DNA of 58,415 nucleotides from positions 1 through 58,415 of the forward strand of contig NZ_PCPA01000021.1 of NCBI RefSeq assembly GCF_002979515.1, in the 5' to 3' direction. The position numbers and the translations under genes are program-made. Shown piece after piece: positions 15,975 to 24,190 of the stretch. Position 1 is the stretch's first letter; every line of letters starts with the position of its first letter. Origin of the DNA: Microbacterium sp. MYb54. GTDB lineage: Bacteria; Actinomycetota; Actinomycetes; Actinomycetales; Microbacteriaceae. The notes under the pieces are model-generated. The model did no database searches. It was not told the DNA's origin and was given only the letters and a program-made list of their open reading frames with translations.

Positions 15975-16013
15975 CGATCTCTCCTGCTCTCCGCTCGCCG
16001 TGAGCGGTGAACA

Positions 16014-16032
16014 TAGTTTTGTCACAAAACTA
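16014..16032 (-). promoter_or_regulatory. Perfect 19-bp inverted repeat, MarR-type operator
   Basis: TAGTTTTGTCACAAAACTA has 9-bp arms around one base with no mismatch. It lies 40 bp before the monooxygenase start and 25 bp after the TetR stop. The length and AT-richness are typical of a MarR operator; the TetR upstream is the other candidate. Confidence 0.65.
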
Positions 16033-16057
16033 CTTGGAGCGCAAGGGGTCCGTGTGT

Positions 16058-16732
16058 TCAGGCGGCGGCGGTGCGTCTGGCGGAGTCGATGATGAGGTCG
16101 ACCCCGCTCAGGAAGAGGTCCCGGTCCTGCAGCTCCGAGAGCAGCAGCGAGTGCTGCGCGATGAGCGGGAACCTGCGCGGGTCGGCGAGCAGCGGGGTGT
16201 CGAGCCAGGAGTCGCCGTCGTCATCGCTCGTGTTCTCGGCCCGTGCCCGAGCGATGCCGGCGGCGAGCGAGAGCACGTGCGCGGCCAGCAGGGCGTAGTG
16301 CCGCACCAGTTCCTCACCGTCGAGTCCGCAGCGCTGGAACGCGTCGAGCATCAGCTCGATGGCGGCGAGTTCGCCGGGCCCGTGCGTCGTGAGCGTCATC
16401 GCCTCGGCGCCGATCGCGGGGTGCCGAGTGAACAGGTCGAGTGTCGCGAGCGACAGTTCGCGCAGGCGCTCGTCCCACTTCTCGACGGGCGTTCGCACTG
16501 ATGCCGCTGCGCGGCCGTTGAGCTCGTCCAGGAGCGCACCCATCAGGGCGTCTTTGCTCTGGAAGTGGCGGTAGATCGCGGTGGGGTCGGCGCCGAGCCT
16601 GGAACCGAGGTCGCGTACCGAGATCGTCGTGACGCCAGGTGCGCCGGAGAGTTCGAGGCCGGCCTCGACGATGAGGTCTCGATCCAGTCGGGCGCGCTTG
16701 GGCGGCTGGTCCTTCTTCGTGACCGCGCTCAT
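16058..16732 (-). CDS. TetR family transcriptional regulator
   Basis: A 224-residue regulator. The HTH is at residues 18-64: LDRDLIVEAGLELSGAPGV, ISVRDLGSRLGADPTAIYRHF, and a TetR_C-type ligand domain follows (LLDELNGRAAASVRTP onward). ADPTAIYRHFQSKDALM is characteristic of the TetR/ActII-like group. Divergent from the amidohydrolase operon at 16903, whose promoter carries overlapping inverted repeats, so it most likely controls that operon and itself. It is also in line with the downstream monooxygenase operon (83-bp gap) and could be partly cotranscribed with it. Confidence 0.9.
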   Translation of the reverse strand: MSAVTKKDQPPKRARLDRDLIVEAGLELSGAPGVTTISVRDLGSRLGADPTAIYRHFQSKDALMGALLDELNGRAAASVRTPVEKWDERLRELSLATLDLFTRHPAIGAEAMTLTTHGPGELAAIELMLDAFQRCGLDGEELVRHYALLAAHVLSLAAGIARARAENTSDDDGDSWLDTPLLADPRRFPLIAQHSLLLSELQDRDLFLSGVDLIIDSARRTAAA

Positions 16733-16823
16733 CGCCGCCTCCTTCCGTCTCGTCCATCATCGCAGTCCGATCGGATTCCGAGCGTGACGCGACGTCTTCA
16801 ATCTAGGTCGAGTCCCGAGTGTG

Positions 16824-16862
16824 GTCAACACTGTTGACACCGGTGTTGTCGGGAGCTAGCGT
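16824..16862 (+). promoter_or_regulatory. Promoter of the amidohydrolase-ABC operon with overlapping operator
   Basis: Consensus -35 TTGACA (16834-16839), 17-bp spacer, -10 TAGCGT (16857-16862). A perfect 7-1-7 inverted repeat GTCAACA/TGTTGAC (16824-16838) covers the -35, and ACACCGGTGT in the spacer is a second perfect palindrome. A repressor, likely the divergent TetR, would block the polymerase here. Confidence 0.65.
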
Positions 16863-16902
16863 GATCGCAGTTCCCCCTTCGATGCTGCAGAGAGGCAGAA
16901 CG

Positions 16903-18630
16903 ATGTCATCCGAGTTCGTCTTCCATGGCGGTGCGGTCTTCACCGGCTCCGGCACCCCACTCACCGGTCACGCCGTGATCGTCCGCGACGGGCGGATCGC
17001 CGCCGTCCTCCCCGACGCGGATGCTTCGGCGCGTGCGGCGGGGGATGCGACCTGGGTCGACCTCGCGGGCGCGCTGCTCAGCCCTGGTTTCCAGGATGCG
17101 CACATCCACCCGGTCGGCGGCGGCATCGAACTGCTGCAGTGCAACCTCACCGAGGCCGAGAACGCCGAGCAGACGGCATCCCTCATCCGCGCCTACGCCG
17201 AGGCGAACCCCGACGAGGAGTGGATCCTCGGCGGTGGGTGGGGGATGGATCACTTCCCCGGCGGCAACCCGCCCCGCGGCCTGCTCGACGAGGCGGCGGG
17301 CGGTCGGCCTGTGCTGCTGCAGAGCCGCGACCACCACAGCACCTGGGCGAGCACCGCGGCGATCGAGCGGGCCGGGATCACGGCCGAGACGCCCGACCCG
17401 GAAGACGGCCGGATCGTGCGGGAGGCCGACGGCTTCCCGGCAGGGACCTTCCACGAGGGAGCGGGCGAGCTGTTCGCCACCGTGCGCCCTGCCACCTCCG
17501 ACGATCTCGCGTATCAGGGACTCCTGCGTGCACAGGATGAGCTCATCGCCCTCGGCGTCACGGGATGGCAGGACGCGATGGTCGCAGCGAACTCCGGCGG
17601 CATCGCCGACCCGCTCCCCGCCTACGAGCGCGCCGCTGCCGAAGGGCGCCTGCTGGTGCACGTCGTCGGTGCGCAGTGGTGGGCGCGCGACGGGGGGATC
17701 GACCAGGTCGCGCGGATGGCGGACCGCCGTGCCCGCGCCGCTGCCGAGTACCCCGATCGGCGGATCGATCTCGGGACCACCAAGATCATGGTCGACGGCG
17801 TGGCCGAGAACCAGACCGCCGCGATGCTCACCCCGTACCGTGACGAGACGGGGCACGACACCTGCAACCACGGCCTCAGCTTCATCGAGCCGGAGAAGCT
17901 GCGCGAATACGTGACGGCGCTCGACGAAGCCGGGCAGCAGGTGCACATGCATGCGCTCGGAGACCGCGCTGTGCGCGAGGCGCTCGACGCCCTGCAGATC
18001 GCTCGCGACGCCAACGGCGACACCGATGGTCGGCATCACCTCGCGCACCTGCAGATCGTCGCAGCGGATGACGTCGCGCGCTTCGCACCGCTCGACGCCA
18101 TCGCCAACATCCAGGCGCTGTGGGCCACGCACGAGGATCAGCTCGATGAGCTCACGCTGCCGTTCCTGCAGGACGGACAGGTCGACCGGCAGTATCCGTT
18201 CGGCGACTTCGTGCGCGAGAACGTGCGCCTGGCAGCGGGCAGCGACTGGCCGGTCTCCACGGCCGATCCCCTCGCCGCCATCCACGTCGCGGTGAACCGC
18301 ACCTACCCGGGTTCCGCGCAACCTCCCCTCGGTGGCGCGCAGCAGCGACTCGATCTCGAAACCGCATTCGCCGCTTACACCTCAGGCACCGCATACGTGA
18401 ACCGGCGCGACGACGACACCGGCAGCATCCAGGAGGGCTACCTCGCCAACCTCGTCGTGATCGAGCCGAACCCGTTCGGCATCCCGTCCGCCGAGCTGCA
18501 CACGGCACGGGTCGCGTCGACATGGATCGAAGGGCGCCTCGTGTACGACGCCTCTGCATCCGACGCCGCTGCATCCGACGCCTCTGCATACGACCCTGCT
18601 GTACCCGACACCCACCGCAAGGAGTCCTGA
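16903..18630 (+). CDS. Amidohydrolase, YtcJ / Amidohydro_3 type
   Basis: A 575-residue metal-dependent hydrolase. It has the urease-superfamily N-terminal beta domain (GAVFTGSGTPLTGHAVIVRDG), the first metal motif DAHIHP near residue 70, and a catalytic lysine candidate in TTKIMVDGV near 296. Downstream are HMHALGDRAV near 347, HLAHLQIV near 374, and GSDWPVST near 447, which carries the last metal aspartate. Length fits YtcJ-type enzymes, which hydrolyse amides or imines of varied compounds. The last 30 residues are an unusual Ala/Ser/Asp tail encoded by a 15-bp tandem repeat. ATG 16903 was chosen; an extension to 16819 would start upstream of the promoter -10. The 3' end overlaps the solute-binding protein start by 1 nt, so this enzyme and the ABC importer form one operon and probably share a substrate. 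Confidence 0.88.
   Translation: MSSEFVFHGGAVFTGSGTPLTGHAVIVRDGRIAAVLPDADASARAAGDATWVDLAGALLSPGFQDAHIHPVGGGIELLQCNLTEAENAEQTASLIRAYAEANPDEEWILGGGWGMDHFPGGNPPRGLLDEAAGGRPVLLQSRDHHSTWASTAAIERAGITAETPDPEDGRIVREADGFPAGTFHEGAGELFATVRPATSDDLAYQGLLRAQDELIALGVTGWQDAMVAANSGGIADPLPAYERAAAEGRLLVHVVGAQWWARDGGIDQVARMADRRARAAAEYPDRRIDLGTTKIMVDGVAENQTAAMLTPYRDETGHDTCNHGLSFIEPEKLREYVTALDEAGQQVHMHALGDRAVREALDALQIARDANGDTDGRHHLAHLQIVAADDVARFAPLDAIANIQALWATHEDQLDELTLPFLQDGQVDRQYPFGDFVRENVRLAAGSDWPVSTADPLAAIHVAVNRTYPGSAQPPLGGAQQRLDLETAFAAYTSGTAYVNRRDDDTGSIQEGYLANLVVIEPNPFGIPSAELHTARVASTWIEGRLVYDASASDAAASDASAYDPAVPDTHRKES
18544..18603 (+). repeat. 15-bp tandem repeat in the amidohydrolase 3' end
   Basis: Four tandem 15-bp units (consensus TCCGACGCCTCTGCA; first and last begin TAC) encode a YDASA-SDAAA-SDASA-YDPAV tail beyond the conserved domain. 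The units differ at a few bases, suggesting recent slippage expansion. Confidence 0.75.
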
Positions 18631-20288
18631 TGAACCGCACGCTCCTCTCCCGCCCCCTCATCCGTGGCAGCGCGGCAGCCCTCGCCGGCCTGCTCGCCAT
18701 CACCGCGCTCGCCGGCTGCGGCCCCGCCGGCTCGACCGACGCCGGCTCCGACGAACCGATCGACTGGAAGCTGACCGAGACCACGGCCGCACCCAGCGGC
18801 GACATCGACTCGTTCACCTTCGCGAGCTACGCCGAGCCGTACTCCCTCGACTACGCGTACGCCTTCGACTACGCCGACAACTCCGTGCTCGCGAACGTCT
18901 GCGAATCGCTGCTGCGGTTGAACCCCGACTACTCGCTCAGCCCGGGACTGGCCGAGTCGTTCGAGCACCCGACGCCCGATACCTGGGTCTACACGATCCG
19001 CGAGGGCGTCACTTTCCACGACGGAACGCCGCTCACCGCCGCCGATGCGGTCGCGTCGATGAGCCGACACCTGGACCCCGCCGTGGGTTCGTTCTGGTTC
19101 TCGGTCTATCAGAACGTGAAGTCCATCGAGCAGACCGGCGACCGTCAGGTGACGGTCACGATGACCGGGCCCGACTCGCAATTCAACCTCGGCATGGGCG
19201 GGTCGGCCGGCGTCATCGAGTCGGCGGCGACGCTCTCCGAGAAGGGCGCCGACTATGGCAACTCGACCGGCGGCGTGAACTGCACCGGCCCGTTCCAGCT
19301 GACCTCGTGGGACTCGGGGGAGTCGATCACGATGACCCGTTATGACGACTACTGGGACGCCGACCTCAAGGCCCGCTCGGGTGAGGTGAAGTTCGTCTTC
19401 ATGACCGACCCGACCGCGCGGATCAACGCCCTGAAGTCGGGCAGCGTCGACGGGTCGTGGATGGTGCCGATGGAGGCCGTGCCCACCCTGCAGTCCGCGG
19501 GCAAGGGTGACGTGCTGTTCGGCATGAACACGGCGGTCGGCAACGTCGTCGTGAGCAACCTCGACGGCCCGCTCGGCGACGTCCGCGTGCGCAAGGCGCT
19601 GCTGCTCGCGATGGACCGCGACGGGATCCTCCAGGCCGCGTATCGCGGGGTGGGCGCGACGACCGATGTGATGACCACCGAGTCGGTCTGGCAGGACGCC
19701 TCGGATGCCGCGCGCACCGCGGCGTTCGACGACATCACCTCCTACGACCAGAACGTGGAGGAGGCGAAGAAGCTCATCGCCGAGGCCGGTGCCGAGGGGG
19801 CAGAACTCACCTACGTCACCGCGCCCATCAGCAACGACTTCGCCGTCATCTCGCAGGCGACCGTCGCCGCGGCGCAGTCGATCGGTCTGAAGGTGAAGGT
19901 CGAGACCGTCACCCCGAACGCCTACACCGCGCTCTTCTCCGACCCGAGCGCCCGCGAAGGCGTCGACCTGTTCTACACGAGCTGGTACCTCTCCAGCCCG
20001 GATGCGCTCGAGATGTACTCGGTGCTGAGGACCGGCGACTTCAGCAACTACGGCGGCTGGTCGAACCCCGAGTTCGACGCGATCCTGCAGGAGGCCGTCA
20101 CGATCGACGACCCGGCGGCGCGCAGCGAGCTGACCGCGAAGGCGCAGCAGATCGCCAACGAGGAGCTGCCGTGGCTGCCGCTGTACCAGGCGCCGATCTC
20201 GCTCTACCTGGGCGAGCGCATCACGGGCGTGCAACCCTCGATCGCCTTCATGTACTACCCCTGGGCCGCCACGATCGGCGCCCGCTGA
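18630..20288 (+). CDS. ABC transporter substrate-binding lipoprotein, peptide/nickel family 5
   Basis: A 552-residue SBP_bac_5 protein. The signal peptide ends in the lipobox LAITALAGC, so Cys31 would be lipidated and the protein tethered outside the membrane. The mature part shows the family signature LAESFEHPTPDTWVYTIREGVTFHDGTPLTAADA split across residues 107-142. The segment VRKALLLAMDRDGI near 325 and the ending LPWLPLYQAPISLYL near 515 are also typical of family 5. ATG 18630 overlaps the amidohydrolase TGA by 1 nt. It should capture a peptide-like or amide compound for the permeases downstream. Confidence 0.92.
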   Translation: MNRTLLSRPLIRGSAAALAGLLAITALAGCGPAGSTDAGSDEPIDWKLTETTAAPSGDIDSFTFASYAEPYSLDYAYAFDYADNSVLANVCESLLRLNPDYSLSPGLAESFEHPTPDTWVYTIREGVTFHDGTPLTAADAVASMSRHLDPAVGSFWFSVYQNVKSIEQTGDRQVTVTMTGPDSQFNLGMGGSAGVIESAATLSEKGADYGNSTGGVNCTGPFQLTSWDSGESITMTRYDDYWDADLKARSGEVKFVFMTDPTARINALKSGSVDGSWMVPMEAVPTLQSAGKGDVLFGMNTAVGNVVVSNLDGPLGDVRVRKALLLAMDRDGILQAAYRGVGATTDVMTTESVWQDASDAARTAAFDDITSYDQNVEEAKKLIAEAGAEGAELTYVTAPISNDFAVISQATVAAAQSIGLKVKVETVTPNAYTALFSDPSAREGVDLFYTSWYLSSPDALEMYSVLRTGDFSNYGGWSNPEFDAILQEAVTIDDPAARSELTAKAQQIANEELPWLPLYQAPISLYLGERITGVQPSIAFMYYPWAATIGAR

Positions 20289-20293
20289 GCGGA

Positions 20294-20323
20294 TGCGGCG
20301 GCCGCCCCGAAGCGGCCGCCGCA
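20294..20323 (+). other. Intraoperonic stem-loop after the binding-protein gene
   Basis: A perfect 12-bp all-GC-rich stem (TGCGGCGGCCGC with GCGGCCGCCGCA) and 6-nt loop lie in the 85-bp gap between the binding protein and the first permease. Such hairpins often protect the upstream mRNA or attenuate downstream genes, so that the binding protein is made in excess. Confidence 0.6.
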
Positions 20324-20373
20324 CCCGTCACCCCCGGCATCGCCGGAACCTCGACCCCGGAGGAGACCACCCG

Positions 20374-21330
20374 ATGACAGCCGCACGTCGCGTCGCCGGA
20401 AAGCTCGGCGGCCTGCTGCTGACGCTGTTCCTGGCGTCGCTGCTCGTCTTCTTCTCGCGCTTCCTGGTGCCCGGAGATCCCGTGAGCTTCCTGCTCCGCG
20501 GACGCAAGCCCAGCCCGGAGGCGGTGGCGCAGGTCACCGCCCAGTACGGGCTCGACCTCCCGCCGTGGGAGCAGTACATCCGGTGGGTCCTCGGCCTGCT
20601 GCAGGGCGACCTCGGCCGGTCGCTGCAGTATCGGCAGGACGTCACCGAGGTGATCGGCGACCGGCTTCCCGTGACGCTGATGCTCGTGACGATGTCGGGT
20701 GCGATCGTGCTCGTGGCCGGCGTCGTGCTCGGTGCCGTCGCCGCGCTGAACCGAGGGAAGGCCCTCGACCGGTTCGTGCTGATCGGACTCACGGTGCTCG
20801 GCGCGATCCCGTCGTTCGTCGGAGCGATCGTCCTCATCGCGCTGTTCTCGGTGCAGCTGGGCTGGTTCCCCTCATTCGGGGCCGGCGAGGGCTTCTTCGA
20901 CATGGTCTATCACCTGACGCTGCCCTCGATTGCGCTGGCGCTGGTGTTCATCGTCCTGGTCGGCAAGGTGACTCGCTCGGCCATGGTCGATCAGCTGGGC
21001 CGCGAGCATGTCGAGGTGTCGACGAGCCGTGGCGTGCGACGCTCGGTGGTCGTGCGCCGGCATGTGCTGCGCAATGCCCTGGGCCCGATCCTCACCGTGA
21101 GCGGCGTGCTCGTGGCAGGGCTCATCGTGGCGAGCTCGATCGTCGAGGCCGCGTTCGGGCTGTCAGGCATCGGCTCGCTGCTCGTGCAGTCCGTCGACCG
21201 GCTCGACTTCCCGGTCGTGCAGGCCATCGTCCTCCTCGTCGTGATCGCGTTCGTCGTGATGAACGCCATCGTCGACATCCTCGAACCCTGGATCGACCCG
21301 CGATCCGCTGCCGGAGCTGGTGCCCGATGA
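20374..21330 (+). CDS. ABC transporter permease, DppB/OppB type
   Basis: A 318-residue inner-membrane permease with 6 TM segments. It starts with the TM1 block LLLTLFLASLLVFFSRFLVPGDPVSF and includes QYGLDLPPWEQYIRW and GDLGRSLQYRQDV, all typical of DppB-like permeases. The EAA-type loop is visible near residues 205-235 (ALVFIVLVGKVTRSAMVDQL, HVEVSTSRGVRR). ATG 20374 is preceded by GGAGGAGA. The stop overlaps the next permease start by 4 nt. Confidence 0.92.
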   Translation: MTAARRVAGKLGGLLLTLFLASLLVFFSRFLVPGDPVSFLLRGRKPSPEAVAQVTAQYGLDLPPWEQYIRWVLGLLQGDLGRSLQYRQDVTEVIGDRLPVTLMLVTMSGAIVLVAGVVLGAVAALNRGKALDRFVLIGLTVLGAIPSFVGAIVLIALFSVQLGWFPSFGAGEGFFDMVYHLTLPSIALALVFIVLVGKVTRSAMVDQLGREHVEVSTSRGVRRSVVVRRHVLRNALGPILTVSGVLVAGLIVASSIVEAAFGLSGIGSLLVQSVDRLDFPVVQAIVLLVVIAFVVMNAIVDILEPWIDPRSAAGAGAR

Positions 21331-22193
21331 CCTCCTCGACCCCCACTCTCGCGATGCGGGTGCTGCGTGCGCCCCGCCGGAAGCGTCCGCGATTCCTGTA
21401 CCTCGCCAGCGTCGTCGTGCTCGGGATCGTCGTGCTCGCCGCGGTCTTCGCGCCCTTCATCGCACCCTACGACCCTGATGCGGTGGACTTCACCGCCTTC
21501 CTCGCTCCGCCCTCGGCCGCGCACTGGCTCGGCACCGACTCGCTCGGTCGCGACCTGCTCAGCCGGTTGATCTACGGCGGGCGCACGGCGCTCATCGGCC
21601 CGCTCCTCGTGGTCGTCTTCTCCACGGTCATCGGCATCCTCTTGGGGCTCTGGGCCGGATGGCGGGGTGGGTGGATCGACGCCGCACTCAGCCGGGTCTT
21701 CGACGTGCTGTTCGCATTCCCCTCGCTGCTGATCGCGATCATGGCGGTCGCGCTGTTCGGCAAGGGGCTGGTCGCTCCGATCATCGCGATGAGCATCGCC
21801 TACGCCCCCTTCGTCGCTCGGCTCACCCGCTCGCTGGTCGCCGCGGAGCGCACCCGCCCGTATGTCTCGGCCTATCGGGTGCAGGGTTTCGGAGGATCGT
21901 GGATCGCCCTGCGCCGCGTGCTGCCGAACGTCACGCCGATCGTCGGAGCCCAGTCCACTCTGAACTTCGGCTACGTGCTCGCGGAGCTCGCGGGGCTGTC
22001 GTTCCTCGGCCTCGGCGTGCAGGCGCCGACCGCCGACTGGGGCGCGATGATCAACGAGGCGCAGTCGGGGGTGGCGGCAGGGCAGTTCCTGCCGGCGATC
22101 GCCCCGGCCGTCGCCGTCGTGATCGTCGTCGTGTGCGTGAACATCATCGGTGAGGAACTCTCCGATCGGATCGGCGGAGGGATCCCCGCATGA
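21327..22193 (+). CDS. ABC transporter permease, DppC/OppC type
   Basis: A 288-residue permease with the DppC hallmarks: a short cytoplasmic N-terminus, TM1, then APYDPDAVDF and HWLGTDSLGRDLLSRLIYGGR near residues 66-87. FDVLFAFPSLLIAIM lies near 130. The EAA loop YVSAYRVQGFGGSWIALRRVLPN is near 180, and GLSFLGLGVQAPTADWG near 222. It pairs with the upstream DppB-like subunit, with 4-nt overlaps on both sides, making the heterodimeric channel. Confidence 0.92.
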   Translation: MTSSTPTLAMRVLRAPRRKRPRFLYLASVVVLGIVVLAAVFAPFIAPYDPDAVDFTAFLAPPSAAHWLGTDSLGRDLLSRLIYGGRTALIGPLLVVVFSTVIGILLGLWAGWRGGWIDAALSRVFDVLFAFPSLLIAIMAVALFGKGLVAPIIAMSIAYAPFVARLTRSLVAAERTRPYVSAYRVQGFGGSWIALRRVLPNVTPIVGAQSTLNFGYVLAELAGLSFLGLGVQAPTADWGAMINEAQSGVAAGQFLPAIAPAVAVVIVVVCVNIIGEELSDRIGGGIPA

Positions 22194-23773
22194 GCACTCT
22201 TCTCGACATCCAGGACCTCACGCTCGACCTCCCGAACGGCACCCGCCTCCTGCACGGCATCTCGCTGCAGGTCGCGCCGGGCGAGACCGTCGGGCTGGTC
22301 GGCGAGTCCGGCTCCGGCAAATCGCTCACGGCGCGTTCGGTGCTCGGGCTGCTGCCCGACCGGGCGATCACGGGCGGCACCGTCGAGGTGAACGGGCGGT
22401 CCCCGCTCGCGGGTGCGGCCGGTCGGCAGGAGATCCGTCGACACGAGGCGGCGATGGTGTTCCAGGATCCGCGGGCCGGCATCAACCCCATGCGCACGAT
22501 CGGCGACCACGTCACGGAGGCGCTGCGGCTGTGCGAGGGGTGGGCGAAGGATGCCGCGCACGCACGGGCCGTCGAGCTGCTCACGGCCGTGCGTCTGCCG
22601 GCGCCCGCCGACCATCTGTCGCAGCATCCCTACGAGCTGTCAGGTGGCATGCTGCAGCGCGTCATGATCGCGGGTGCGTTGAGCGCGTCGCCGAGCCTGC
22701 TGGTGTGCGACGAGCCGACCACCGCGCTCGACGTCACGACCCAGGCCGAGATCGTGCAGGTGCTGCGCGACCTGTGCGCGCAGAGCGGGATGGGGATGCT
22801 GTTCATCACGCACGACCTCAACCTCGCCGGCTCCCTGTGTGATCGGCTCGTGGTGATGAAGGACGGCGCGATCGTCGAGGAGGGCGCGGCGCGGGAGGTG
22901 CTCACGGCGCCTGCCGCCGAGTACACGCGTCGTCTGGTCGCCGCGACTCCGCGCATCTCGGGGTCGATCACGCCGCCGACCGCGGCATCCGGTTCCGAAC
23001 CGCAGCTCGTGGTGGCCGGAGTCGGCAAGACGTATCGGCGCCGAGGGAAGGATCCGGTCGCGGCCGTCGCCGATGCCGATCTCGTGATCGCCCGTGGCGG
23101 GTCGCTCGCCGTGGTGGGCGAGTCGGGATCGGGCAAGTCGACGCTCGCGCGGATGATCGTCGGGCTCGAGGAGCCCGACGCAGGGGAGATCCGCATCGGC
23201 GGACGCTCGATGTCGGGCATCCCGCGGTCGCGTGCGGAGCGTCTCGAGCGCGCGAAGAGCGTGCAGATGGTGTTCCAGGATCCGTATCTGTCGCTGGACC
23301 CGCGGATCCCTGCGGGGAGAGCGATCGAAGACGTGCTGAAGCTGCACACCGGGCGGACCGGGGCCGATGCCGCGGCTAGGGCGCTCGAACTGATCACGGC
23401 CGTCGGGTTGGGGGAGGAGCATCTCGCCGCCCGACCCCGCACGCTGTCGGGGGGCCAGCGTCAGCGCGTCGCGATCGCCCGCGCACTCGCCGTGGAGCCG
23501 GAGCTGCTCGTGATGGACGAGGCGACCAGTGCGCTCGATGTCTCGGTGCAGGCGCAGGTGCTCGACCTCGTCGCCGGGATCCGCCGGGAGCAGGGTCTCA
23601 CGCTGCTGTTCATCAGCCACGACCTCGCGGTCGTGCGCAAGGTGTGCGCCGAGACGATCGTGATGCGTCGAGGCGAGATCGTCGAGGCCGGTCCGACCGA
23701 GCAGCTGCTGGGCGACCCGCAGCACGAGTACACGCGACTGCTGATCGACTCGGTGCCGGTTCCGATCACCTGA
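22190..23773 (+). CDS. Dual ABC transporter ATP-binding protein (DppD-DppF fusion)
   Basis: A 527-residue protein with two complete ABC ATPase domains. Domain 1 has Walker A GESGSGKSLTARS near residue 39, signature ELSGGMLQR near 158, and Walker B LLVCDEPTT near 178. Domain 2 has Walker A GESGSGKSTLARM near 317, signature LSGGQRQRVAIARAL near 428, and Walker B LLVMDEATS near 447. Both keep the switch histidines (THDLNLAG, SHDLAVVR). A fused ATPase is common in actinobacterial peptide-type importers. It completes the transporter of this operon and is followed by a very strong hairpin. Confidence 0.94.
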   Translation: MSTLLDIQDLTLDLPNGTRLLHGISLQVAPGETVGLVGESGSGKSLTARSVLGLLPDRAITGGTVEVNGRSPLAGAAGRQEIRRHEAAMVFQDPRAGINPMRTIGDHVTEALRLCEGWAKDAAHARAVELLTAVRLPAPADHLSQHPYELSGGMLQRVMIAGALSASPSLLVCDEPTTALDVTTQAEIVQVLRDLCAQSGMGMLFITHDLNLAGSLCDRLVVMKDGAIVEEGAAREVLTAPAAEYTRRLVAATPRISGSITPPTAASGSEPQLVVAGVGKTYRRRGKDPVAAVADADLVIARGGSLAVVGESGSGKSTLARMIVGLEEPDAGEIRIGGRSMSGIPRSRAERLERAKSVQMVFQDPYLSLDPRIPAGRAIEDVLKLHTGRTGADAAARALELITAVGLGEEHLAARPRTLSGGQRQRVAIARALAVEPELLVMDEATSALDVSVQAQVLDLVAGIRREQGLTLLFISHDLAVVRKVCAETIVMRRGEIVEAGPTEQLLGDPQHEYTRLLIDSVPVPIT

Positions 23774-23780
23774 GGGCTGT

Positions 23781-23837
23781 TCGAATCGCGAGAATGGCCC
23801 CATCTCCCCTCGGGATGGGGCCATTCTCGCGATTCGA
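23781..23837. terminator. Exceptionally long bidirectional hairpin
   Basis: Arms at 23781-23804 and 23814-23837 are complementary over 24 bp without a mismatch, with a 9-nt loop. It separates the plus-strand ABC operon from the minus-strand cupin gene, only 6 bp from the latter's stop, and should terminate both. Confidence 0.85.
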
Positions 23838-23842
23838 GCGCG

Positions 23843-24190
23843 TCAGGCCACGTAGATCTTGCGGAGCGTCTCGGTGACGGTCCAGGTCGTGCGCATGCCC
23901 TCGGCGAGGCGCACCACCGAGCCGGGGCCGACCTCGAGGTCGGGGAGGCCCGATGAGGCGAACGCGATCGTGGCGCGGCCGGACAGCACGACGAACACCT
24001 CGTCGGCCTCGGTGTCGGTCGCGGTGCCCGGGGTCATCTCCCAGATGCCGACCTCGATCCCGCCGAGCGTCGCCAGCTCGTGCACGGCGGTCGTCGGCGA
24101 ACCGGCGAGCACCTCTTCGGCAGGGAGCGGCTCGTGGTCGAGTGCCAGGGCGCCGGCATCCACTCCCGCCCCTGCGGCGAGACCGTTCAC
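23843..24190 (-). CDS. Cupin domain protein (DUF861-like)
   Basis: A 115-residue single-domain beta-barrel protein. The two half-cupin motifs are recognisable: GGIEVGIWEMTPGTATDTEADEVFVVLSGRATI around residues 43-75 and LEVGPGSVVRLAEGM around 84-98. This EVFVVLSGRATI/GSVVRL pattern is that of the DUF861/ethanolamine-utilisation-like cupins, which often accompany aminoalcohol or polyamine oxidases. Its GTG start overlaps the FAD oxidoreductase stop by 4 nt (GTGA), so it is translated right after it. Enzymatic role unknown; a metal or small-ligand-binding accessory function is most likely. Confidence 0.82.
   Translation of the reverse strand: MNGLAAGAGVDAGALALDHEPLPAEEVLAGSPTTAVHELATLGGIEVGIWEMTPGTATDTEADEVFVVLSGRATIAFASSGLPDLEVGPGSVVRLAEGMRTTWTVTETLRKIYVA

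Noticed and set aside
16906..18321. Long minus-strand frame opposite the amidohydrolase
   Set aside because: The plus-strand gene has all metal-ligand motifs; the antisense frame has none.
18438..20324. 628-codon minus-strand frame opposite the binding-protein gene
   Set aside because: Its composition mirrors the codon bias of the real gene, and the lipobox protein on the plus strand is unambiguous.
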